A stretch of 64,000 nucleotides of DNA from Beaufortia kweichowensis (Eukaryota; Chordata; Actinopteri; Cypriniformes; Gastromyzontidae). The notes beneath the pieces are model-generated. The model ran no database searches, was not told the origin of the DNA, and saw nothing but the letters and a program-made list of their open reading frames with translations. Positions 24,001 through 35,300 of this stretch are shown here, piece after piece (within the stretch, counting starts at the first letter, position 1; the number at the start of each line of letters is the position of its first letter). The DNA is taken from positions 4,893,621 to 4,957,620 of the forward strand of contig CM032809.1 of the NCBI GenBank assembly GCA_019155185.1. The letters are read 5' to 3'. A program made the position numbers and the translations under genes.

Positions 24001-27000
24001 TTTGTTTTAATTTGTTCTTCTGATCTTCAACCATTTGTTGGTCCTGAGCTAAAATAATTCTGCTTTGGTCTACATCATACCTTTCTTTCTGAAGCAATTT
24101 TCTGTTATTGTCAATGAATTCTCTTTTATTAAGTAAGTCTTGTCTTAGAAGCTCTAAGGTCTCAGTCTCTGTCTTAAGAGCATCTCTCAGATTCTTCTCC
24201 ATGTTCTGCTTTTCTTCTTTCAGCTCGTCTTTATCTTTATCCAGTTGGATTCTCTCATTCCTCATTGATTCTATAAAGTCATTCACTTCAGTCTGTTGTT
24301 TGTCAAGCTCAAGCTGTCTTAGATCAAGCTGACTTCTTTCATTTATTATAATGGCTTTGTCATTATCTATTTCTTGTTGCTGATTCAGAACTTCAGTTTG
24401 TAGTTGTTCAAGTTCATTTTGTTTTTGTTTTATTTGTTCCTCTTGATTTTTATTGTCATGCATTTGTCTTGTGATGTTCACACCCATCTTCTCTAGAGCG
24501 TCTTTTTCTTTCTGTATCTGTGACAGTGTAAACTCATTCTTCTCTTCTTGCTCTTCAAGTTGCTTTTCAAGGTCTTCTTTGGCTCTTGTCATTTCATCTA
24601 AGACCATATGTTTTCTGTTTGTTTCCTCCACAAGATCATTAATATCTTCTCTCTCTTTTTGAAGTTGAGCAGTCATTTTATCCACCTTCTGTCTCTCATA
24701 TTGAGTCTCTAGTTTTAGCTTCTCAATCTCATCAGCTTCTTTTTGCAGCTCAGTTTTCATCTCTTCTAACTTGTCCTTCTCATCTTCAAATACTTGTTTC
24801 TGAAGTGTTAACATCTTTTGGTCTTCAGCTAGATCTTCTTTGGCTCTTGTGATGTCTTTTTTAGTTTCCTGTAGATCATATTTTTCCTTCTCAATTATGT
24901 CTTGATCACACTGAATGGCTTTTATTTTATCTTGAATATTAGTATTAATTTCATCCAAGACCATATGTTTTCTGTTTGTTTCCTCCACGAGATCGTTAAT
25001 ATCTTCTCTCTGTTTTTGAAGCTGAGCTGCCATTTCTTCCACCCTCTGTCTCTCATGTTGTGTCTCTAGTTTTAACTTTTCAATCTCATCAGCTTCTTTA
25101 TGCATCTCAGTTTTCATCTGTTGAATCTCTTTCTTCTCATTCTCAAAAACTTTTTTCTCAAGTCTGAGACTCTCTAAACCTGTGTCAATGTTGGCTCTTT
25201 TGTCTTCTAGATCTTTTGTATCATTCATGAGCTGTTGCTTGTCAGTAATGATGATTTGTTTAAGGTTTTCCATTTCACTTTGCTGGTCATAAATCTCTGT
25301 TTGCAGTTTCTCTAGTTCATCTTTTCTGAGTCTGATATTTTCTTTCTCATTTTCGATGTCCTCTATTTCTTTAGAGATGTTCGCTCTCATTTGCTCAAGA
25401 CAGTTTTTCTCTCTTTGTAGATCTTCCAGAGCAGTCTCTTGTGCAACCTGCATTTTACTCAAAGTCTCGTTCTTTCTTTTTGTCTCTTCAGTAAACATGG
25501 CAATATCATCTCTCTCTTTCTGAAGTTGTGCAGTCATTTCCTCCATCTTCTGTCTCTCATGTTGTGTCTCTAGTTTTAACTTTTCAATCTCATCAGCTTC
25601 TTTATGCATCTCAGTTGTCATCTGTTGAATCTCTTTCTTCTCATTCTCAAAAACTTTTTTCTCAAGTTTGAGACTCTCTAAACCTGTGTCAATGTTGGCT
25701 CTTTTTTCTTCTAGATCTTTTGTATCATTCATGAGCTGTTGCTTGTCAGTAATGATGATTTGTTTAAGGTTTTCCATTTCACTTTGCTGGTCATAAATCT
25801 CTGTTTGCAGTTTCTCTAGTTCATCTTTTCTGAGTCTGATATTTTCTTTCTCATTTTCGATGTCCTCTATTTCTTTAGAGATGTTCGCTCTCATTTGCTC
25901 AAGACAGTTTTTCTCTCTTTGTAGATCTTCCAGAGCAGTCTCTTGTGCAACCTGCATTTCACTCAAAGTCTCGTTCTTTCTTTTTGTCTCTTCAGTAAGC
26001 ATGGCAATATCATCTCTCTCTTTCTGAAGTTGTGCAGTCATTTCCTCCATCTTCTGTCTCTCATGTTGTGTCTCTAGTTTTAACTTTTCAATCTCATCAG
26101 CTTCTTTATGCATCTCAGTTGTCATCTGTTGCATCTCTTTCTTCTCATTCTCAAAAACCTTTCTCTCAAGTCTGAGACTCTCTAAACCTGTGTCAATGTT
26201 GGCTCTTTTTTCTTCTAGATCTTTTGTATCATTCATGAGCTGTTGCTGGTCAGTAATGATGATTTGTTTAAGGTTTTCCATTTCACTTTGTTGGTCATAA
26301 ATCTCGGTTTGCAGTTTCTCAAGTTCATCTTTTCTGAGTCTGATATTTTCTTTCTCATTTTCGATGTCCTCTATTTCTTTAGAGATGTTCGCTCTCATTT
26401 GCTCAAGAGAGTTTTTCTCTCTTTGTAGATCTTCCAGAGCAGTCTCTTGTGCAACCTGCATTTTACTCAAAGTCTCGTTCTTTCTTTTTGTCTCTTCAGT
26501 AAACATGGCAATATCATCTCTCTCTTTCTGAAGTTGTGCAGTCATTTCCTCCATCTTCTGTCTCTCATGTTGTGTCTCTAGTTTTAACTTTTCAATCTCA
26601 TCAGCTTCTTTATGCATCTCAGTTTTCATCTGTTCCATCTCTTTCTTCTCATTCTCAAAAACTTTTTTCTCAAGTTTGAGACTCTCTAAACCTGTGTCAA
26701 TGTTGGCTCTTTTTTCTTCTAGATCTTTTGTATCATTCATGAGCTGTTGCTGGTCAGTAATGATGATTTGTTTAAGGTTTTCCATTTCACTTTCTTGGTC
26801 ATAAATCTCTGTTTGCAGTTTCTCTAGTTCATCTTTTCTGAGTCTGATATTTTCTTTCTCATTTTCGATGTCCTCTATTTCTTTAGAGATGTTCGCTCTC
26901 ACTTCATCAAGAGAGTTTTTCTCTTTTTGTAGACCTACCAAAGCAGTCTCTTGTGCAACCTGCATTTCATTCAGAATCTCATTCTTTCTTTTTGTCTCTT

Positions 27001-30000
27001 CAGTAATGCTGACAATATCATCTCTCTCCTTCTGAAGTTGTACAGTCATCTTTTCCAAGTCCTTTCTTTCATTCTGTATGTCATCTTTTAGCTTTCTCAC
27101 ATCATCCGTTTCTTTTTGCAGTTTGATCTTCATCTGTTCTAAGTCGTTCTTGTCATCTTGAATTGCTTGTTTTTGATAGGTGAGATTATCAATCTCTCTT
27201 TCTAAAGCTGTTATTTTTTCCTCCACATCACTTGCATCTTTTTTTAACATTTGTGCCCTTTTCTCTATCAATTCTTGTTCGATGTTTAAGTCATTTTTTA
27301 AGAGCTTCACATTTTCCATTTCAATCTCTGTTTGAAGTTGTTGTGCCATCATTTCAGACTTTTCTCTTTCAAAGTGGGCTTTTTCTCTTGTCATAAATTC
27401 CATGATTTCATTTACTTTTCTTTCTTGTTGATTGATTTCACTGTGCTTCTCTACAAGCCTGTCCTTTTCCACTGTGATTGCTTTCCTCATGGCCTCCATT
27501 TCTTCCTGCTGACTGTGAATCAAATCTTGGAATTGTTTTAGTTCAATTTCTCTGAGTTTCATTTTTTCCTTCTCATTTGCAATGTCATTCTGTTGCTGTG
27601 TAATACTGTCTTTCAGTAGATCAAGCATGTCTCTTTCTTTCTGCATTGCTGCAATTGTCATCTTGTTCTTCTCTCTTTCTTGATCAAGTTGGTTTTCAAG
27701 ACCCTCCTTTGCTTTAGTTATTTCTGTTAAAGTTTTCCTCAGCTCACGCAGAGCTTTTTCTTGCATGTGTTTATTAGACTCATTCATTTTCCTCTGCATT
27801 TCTATTTCCTGGTACATGTTTTCTAGATCCACTTTTTTCTTCTCCATTTGGTTAGCCAGTCTGTCAACATCATCTCTATCATTTTTAAGTTGCACTGCTG
27901 TTTCCTCAAGCTTCTGTCTCTCTTTTTGTACCTCTAGTCTTATTTTCTCAATGTTATTGGCTTCTCTTTTTAGCTCAGCTTTCTCCTGCTCTAACTTGTT
28001 TTTCTCATCTTCTATCATTTGTTTTTTAAGCGTAATGCTCTCCAACTGCTGAACTACATCAAGCTTCATTTGTTCTAAATCATTCATATCTGCCTCCATC
28101 TTTTTCCTAAGGTTATTAATTTCTTCCATTTTGTTTGTTAGTTCAGCTTTCTCCTTCTCAAAATCATCCTTTTCCTTTCTTAAATGTTCCTTATATTCAT
28201 CTGTCTCTTTTTTCTGTTGCTCTGTTTGTGCCTTTATTTCTTGAACATCATTCTTCTTCCTAGCAGTCATCTTCATCTGCTCATCTATTTCTGTTTGTTG
28301 TTTCTCTATTTCCATTTGCAGCACTGTTTGTTTTTGTCCTATTTGTTCCTTTTCTCTTTCTAAGTCATTTCTTTGTCTTGAGATGTCCATGCTCAGATGC
28401 TCAAGAATTTCCCTCTCTTTTTGTATTTCTGCCAATGTAATCACATTCTTTTCCTTTTGAGATTCAAGTTGCTTCTCAAGATCTTCTTTAGCTCTTGCAA
28501 TCTCTATCTTGGTTTTCTCCAGATCAGACTTTTCTTTTTCCAGAGTGTCTTTATCAGATTGAAGCATTTCTCTTTGTCTTCTTATATCTGCTTCCTCTTC
28601 TCTGATCTTTGCGACACACATTTCTAAGTTTTCCTTTTCTTTTTGAAGCTTGGTTGCTGTGGTCTCAGCACTTTTCCGATCATTTTCCATCTCTTGCTTT
28701 AGTTTCTCGATCCTTTCAGTTTCTTTTAAGAGCTCAGCTTTCATGTCCTGCAATTCTTTCCTTTCTTGGTCAACATCTTGTTTCTGAGAGTTTAAAGTCT
28801 TAAGCTCCTCTGCTAAGATGTTTTTCTTACGCGTCATATCCTCCAGATCTCTGGTCAGTATTGTCCTGTTGTTTTCAATAGTTTCCTTTTCCCTAAAAAC
28901 TTCCTGTTTCATCAGCTCAACTATTTCATTTTCCTTTATCAGTTGCATTTGCATGTGATTCACTAATTCTCTTTCTTCCATGAGAGTAGTTTTCTTTTTC
29001 TCAAGTCTGTCCCTCTCCTTCATGACATCATCCTGAATCTCTTCTGTTTCTTTTTGTTGTGCATAAATGTGTGATGTACGTATATTCAGTTCATTTTCTT
29101 TAAGTCTTAATTCATTTTTTTCTCTTTCAATATAATTTTTCTCTTTTGAGATGGTCATCTTCATTTCTTCAAGAGAACTTCTCTCCTTTTCTATCTCTGA
29201 TAGTGCAGTATCATTCTGTTCTCTTATTTTAGCCCAATCTTCTTTTGCTCTATCTATCTCTGTTTTGCTTTTTTCTAGTTCAGACTTCTGCTTTTCTAGT
29301 GTTTCTTTTTCAGTCTCAATAGATTGATTTTGTCTTTCAAGCTCAAGGCACATCATATTCAGGTCATCTTTTCTTTTATTGTCATCTTCTTGAATTTTGT
29401 CTCTCATGTCTTTCATCTTCTGCTTTTCATTCAGCAACTCTGTCTTTAAGTTCTCAATGTCTCCAGCCTCTTTTTGAAGTTCAGCTCTCATCTGCTGCAT
29501 CTCTCTCTCAAAAGATTGCCTCTGAAATTGTAAATTTTCGAATTCCTTGAGCAGTTTTTTCTTGCTCTCCTCCATGTCTTTTTGATCAATTTCCAATGAA
29601 TTCATGTGGCTTTCCAATATTTTATTTTGTTCAGTTAACATTTTTCTTTGCAGCTCCACATCTTCATAGTTCCTTCTCAAGTTCTTCTCCATCTCCTGTC
29701 TTTCTGCTTCTAAATCTTTCTGGGATTGATTTATTGCATCTTGCAATCTCTCAAATTGACTCTTTTCCATCTTTAAACGGTTCTTCAAGTCATCTAATTC
29801 TTTTTGTTTGTTCTCAGCCTCTGTTTCCCTTTGATTTAAATTACTTTTCCTGAGTCTAAATTTTTCTTTCTCGTCTTCAAGACTCTGTCTTTGTTTTGAG
29901 ATGGTTTCATTCATCTGCTCAAGTTTGTCTCTTCCTTTATGTATCTCAGCCAGGATAATTTTGTTTGCTTCGTTTTGCTTAGCTAGTTGTTCTTTAAGAT

Positions 30001-32399
30001 CTTTAAGTTGGGACATCTCTGCTTTAGTTTTTTTCAGGTCAGACTTTTCCTGTTGGAGCATGTCTCTCTCAGACTCAATAGCTTGCCTTTCATTTTGAAC
30101 CTCCACTTGTATCTCATTCAGCACTTCTGATCTCCTTGTGATCTCTTCAAAAAGCCTATCAATGTTACTTCTGTCTTTTTGAAGTTGTCTCTCCATGTCT
30201 TTCACTTTTTGCATGTCATTGTGAACACCTCGTCTTAGATTTTCAATGTCGCCTGCTTCTTTTTGCAGTTTGGCCTTCATCTCCTTCAGTATCTCAGCTG
30301 CTTTTGTCTGCTGTTGAATATCAGCTTGCATCTTGTCTAGTTCATCTCTTTTTCTCCTTGTCTCTTCTACAAGAGCCACAATGACATCTCTCTCTTTTTG
30401 AAGTTGTGCTGCAGTTTCCTCAAGTTTATTTCTCTCAGTCAGTGTATCTTCCTTGAGCTTCTCAGTATCTTCAGCTGCTCTTTGCAGAACTTCTTTAATG
30501 TTTTCCAACTTGACTTTCTTATCCTTGATACTTTGTTTCTGCAATATTATCTCATCTCTTTCCTTCTCCAAATCCATTTTATGTTGTTCCAGATTATCTA
30601 TATCTCTCCTTAATGTTATTCTGCTGTTCTCAATAAGGTGCTTCTCTTCTAGTAACTCTTCTTTTATAAGTTCAACAGTTTTAAGTTCTCTGTTTAGTGC
30701 ATCTCTCATATCCCTCTCCATTTGCTCTTTCTGTTTCATTAAAGCAGCTTTTTCTCTGTCAAGATTATCTCTTTCATTTTGTGTGATTTGCATGTTGTCA
30801 TCCACGTTTTTCTGCCTTTCAGCTATTTCTGCTCGGCTCTTCTCAAGTTGACTGTTTTGTATGAAAATAATGTTCTGCAAGTTTTCCATCTCATTTTGTT
30901 GTGTATTGAGTTCTGTCTGCATTTGCTGAAGATATATTTCTCTTTGCTGGATTTCTACTTTCTTGTTCTCAATAGCATCCATTTGTTGTAAAATGTTTTC
31001 ATGCATCTTCTCAAGAGCTGTCTTGTTCAGTTTTTATCTCCTTTAAGGTACACTCATTCTTCTCTCTCAGGCTTTCTACATATTTCTTTTCATTTTCCAT
31101 CGCTGCTTGTGTTTGTTGAATGTCACACCTTTGCTTTTCTAGCATGTCTTTATCATATTGTATTTCTTGTCTCTGCTTGTCTATTTCAACTTCCATTTTC
31201 TCTAAGATCTCAATTCTTTTGTTTGTATCTTCAGTAAGACCTGCAAGTTTTTCCCTTTCTTGTTTAAGCTGCTCGGCCAATTTCTTCAACCTCTGCTGTT
31301 CTTCCTGGGTGTCTCGTTGTAATCTCTGAACATCTTCAGATTCTATTTGTAGCTCAGATTTCATGATCTCCAATCTTCTTTTCTCATCATCCACCATTTG
31401 TCTTTGTGCTTCTATGTCTTCTAGATCACTAGCTGGCTTTAGATCAGCCTCCATCGTTTGCTTTTGTTTTTCAATATCCAATTTAATTTTATTTAGGATA
31501 TCTCTCTCACGTTCTAATTGAGTTATTGTGATCTCTTCTTTTTCTTTGTTTCTTAAAATTTGAGTCTGTAGGTCATCCCATCCTTCCTGGATATTTGTCT
31601 TTGCCGATTCCAGCTCATCCTGTTCTCTACTGATAGCATCTTTCGTATATTCCAACTTTTGTTTTTGCAGCTCTAGTTGCACCTGCGTGTCTGCTATGAG
31701 GTTTGTTGCGGATTGTAATGTAGATTCTTTGTGCAAAAGTTCATCTTCTCTGAGTCTTAATTCTGCCACTTGTATGTCTATTGTATTTTTTTGTGCAAGT
31801 ATATCTTCTTTGATGTGTTCTACAGCTTGTCGCTCTTTATGCAGCTCCTCCATGGACAAAATGACATCATGTTTTTGTGTGTCATCAGCATCTTTAATCT
31901 GTGGCTCATGTACATCATCCCGCTCATCGGTTTGGACTTGAACATCTACTTGTATAGTCTCCTTATATATAGTCTCCGTATATTTCTTTCTCTGTAGATT
32001 TACTTCCATATTATCCAGTTCTTGTTTTCTTTGATTCAGATCTTGCTTTTCTTTCCATATTGTATCTAAACTGATTTTGTTCTCTTCATGTTCTGTTTGC
32101 AGTTTCTTCTCCCAGTTTTTTAGACTTGCTTGTTTCTTTTCCATTTCTTGTTCTTCCTCTTGTAGTTTGGACCTCTGCTCTGCAACTTCATTCTTTAACG
32201 CTAGTATATTGTCTTTTGTCCTCTCTAGTTTATGTTTCTCTATTAATATGATTTCTTTATATTGTTCCAGTTCTGTTCTTTGCTTCTGTATATCAGTCAA
32301 GTCGGCTTTATAGTCATCTGATGTAAAAGCTATAATAGCCCTCGGTTCTTCTGTTGTTGTGGTCTGTTGACTCTCAATTGTGCTGATGGCTGGATGAAC
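1..32399 (-). CDS. Giant coiled-coil exon 5 (at least 32.4 kb, runs off left edge)
   Basis: The acceptor TTTGTTTTAG at 32402-32400 opens a reading frame beginning VHPAISTIESQQTTTTEEPR, then coiled coil to position 1. No convincing splice pair interrupts it. The long open stretches are 32399-31011, about 31020-22223, 22210-21466, 21510-15321, 15335-14873, 14885-10654, 10640-6931, 6945-4953 and 4955-1. Consecutive stretches overlap by a few bases in another frame, and conserved repeat wording continues across each break, so I read this as one exon with small frameshifts. Composition is E/K/Q/R rich with Leu, Ile and Met in heptad core positions. Short linkers without heptads lie near 200-330, 3,740-3,790, 4,440-4,490, 5,050-5,260, 18,540-18,620 and 31,870-31,990. 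The stop codon is not in the window. Confidence 0.82.
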
Positions 32400-35300
32400 C
32401 TAAAACAAATTTTCCAGTTTGCCTTACTTTTTCACAACATCATTTAGATATATAAAGTACTATACTGAATACACTGTACACCTGTTAACTGGCACCGTAC
32501 CACAGGAGGAACATCTATGTCATTTCCCTATTCACTTTAATATTTCAAAGTTGAATTCTAATCTAATCATGACAAACTATATTTGAAAAATATATTTATA
32601 ATGAATATAAGAATTTAATAGAATACAAATATAATATAATTATAAATGTAAATTTTTTGAAATATTTTTTTACATTTTTTATTTTTTACAAATACCAGAA
32701 TTTTTTTTCTATTATTATTTTTATATTATAAAATATATTTTTATATTATTAACAAATATATAAAAAAATTAGATAAAAATTAATTAAAAAATATATATTT
32801 TATGTGAACACTCAATATCTGCAGTGACAATTATCAGGTTAATAGTAAAAGAAATCTTCAACAAAGTGTATTTTTTGGATGACTCTCTACAACTAGTTTA
32901 AACCCCTGAAAAAAAAAATCTTTTTTTCACTTTTTTTTTACAAATTAGTAAAAAACATCAACACAAAATCATAATTAACATTATCTATTGTAATAATGTG
33001 CATGGTCTAGTTGTGCACAATTTTTTGGTAAATGTTACTCCTCCAAAATATATATTTTTTAAACTAGCTTTTTCTCTGAAAAAATTACATTTTGGCTGAC
33101 ATCATTAAGCTCTCTTTAAGACAAGATATTCCAGTTGCTGATATTATTGCTAATACATAACAAGTAATGAACCATTTGCTATAAAGTGAATGTAAGCAGT
33201 AACTTACCTTTTCTCTGTCTGCCTTTTCTTGACCAATCAGTTCTTTTTCTCTCTTTATTTCTTCTTTTGCCTGTTCTATATCCTTCAAAGCCTTGTCCAC
33301 ACTCTCTTTCGTCTGCTCCATCCTGTCGTTCTCTTTAATGATCTCCTCCAACCTCTGCTCCAGTTCATCTCTCTGTCTCTGTATCATAGATCTCAAGAGT
33401 TCCACTTCATCTCGTTCCCTCAGTATTTTTTCTTCCCTGTACTCTATTTCCCTTTTCCTTCTTTGAACTTCAAACTTCAGCAGCCTCATCTCTTCCTTGT
33501 CCCTCTTTATTATATCCTTGTTGTGCTCCACTTCCTTCGTAAGCCCTCGCAGCATTTCTCGGATGTGTTCGATCTCCAAAGTAAGCCTCTGCATCTCCGT
33601 GTTCATTTCCTCCTGGTCCGATGTCTCCATCTGACTCCCAGCCATTCTGTGTTCAAACTGAAATTTGGTATTCCTCACCATGTCTCTTGTTGTCTCGATC
33701 TGTTGTACAAGGTTGATTAGTGTGAGATTCATCTGTTCTTTTTCTTCTTCTGAATCTCTCTCCTCCAGCCTAAGTTCAAACTCCTCTCTCGCTTTTTGGA
33801 TTTCTGCTTTGACCTGTTCCATTTCATATTTCTGCCTCTGTGTCTCCATCCTTTTACGTTCCATGTCTTCTTTCGCTTTTTGTATCTCCATCTTTAATCG
33901 TTCCATCTCGTCTTTCCTTCTCATGGTGAGTTTCATCCTTTGGTCAAGTTCTTTCTTCTTTCCCTCCATCTCTCGTTTTATCAGCTCCATTTCTCCAATC
34001 TCTCGTTTGGTTTTTTGCATCCTTTCCTCCAGCTCCATTCTTTGTCTTTGTATTTCATCTTTCACGCGCTGCATTTTCTCCATCTCTGCTTTGGCCAGCT
34101 CCATTTTTCTTTCAACATCCTCTTTTTGTTTCAAGATCTCTGACCTTATCAGTTCCATCTGATCTCTTTCATTCTTTGCTTCTGCCATGTTCTTCTCAAT
34201 CTCATCTTTTTGTCTCTGCAGGTCTGCTTTCATTTCTTCAAGTTGAGTCATTTCTGCCCTTGCCTTTTCCATCTTTAGGTCAATGTCCTCCTTCTTTTTC
34301 TTTAGCTCCGTTTTCATGTCTTCAATTTCCACCATCTCCTTCTTCATTGCCTCCATCTTCTTCATCATCTGCTCTTTGTCCCTTCTGATTTTCTCTCGTT
34401 CCTCCTGTTCTCCTTTTTCAGCCTCATCCCACAATCTCTCAATCTCTGCCCTCACTCTGTTAATCTCATTTCTAACTTCTTCATATGTGTCCACACGGAC
34501 CTTTTCCAGATCTTCTCTGTCATGTTCCATGTCCTCTCTCATATGTCTCAAAGTGTCCTCTGCTCGCTTCGTCGCCTCTAACCTTTTATTGATATCTTCT
34601 CTCTGTCTCTGGATCTCGATCATAAGAAGTTCAGCTTTCTCTCTGTCTTGACTTGCCAACTCTCTGCTTTTGTTTATGGTTTCTGTGTCAATAACAAGCT
34701 GAAGTTTAACTGCCTCAAGTTCTTCTCTTTGTCTCTGCAACTGACCACTCTGTTCTACGTTATATCTCATCATCTCATACCGGATTTTTTCTATATCTTT
34801 CTTTTCATTCTGGACCTGAAATTGAATCTGTTTTAGCTCTGCTCTCTCAATGTCTATCTCAGCTGAATGTTTCTCTTGATCTTCCTTCTCCTGCTCAATT
34901 CTCTCTCTCTCTAGCTTTGCCTCCTCCAGCATCTTCTGTAAATACAGTTTTTCAGAATCCCTCGTCTCTTCAAGCTCAAGTTTGGCTCTTTGTATCTCTG
35001 CGTTTAATTGCTCTAACTCATTTGCTCTTTTGTGTATTTCATTTCTTTGCTCCAGTGCCTCTGTTATAGTTTCATACCTTCTTTTTTCTAAGTCTTCCAT
35101 ATTCTTTCTTAACAGTAACTCAGCCTCTTGGACAGCGAGTGTGGCTTGGCCTGCCTCTTCTTTTTCTTGTTTTGCTGCTATAATACTGTTTTCTATTTCT
35201 GCCCTCATGTTTGTTATTTCATATGCCTCTTGCTTAGCTTTATCTCTGCTTTTCTGAATCTCCTCTCTATCTTTCTCCATAATTTCTATTATTATCGCTA

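Noticed and set aside
25061..26990. CRISPR-like regular spacing
   Set aside because: The 504-bp period is a coding tandem duplication, not short repeats with unique spacers; the genome is eukaryotic.
4953..31032. Introns explaining the frame changes in the giant exon
   Set aside because: The frames overlap or abut within tens of bases, conserved wording continues across, and there is no GT-AG pair.
1..32399. Decayed pseudogene
   Set aside because: Only eight break sites in more than 10,000 codons, with intact splice sites and heptads; random decay would leave many more stops.
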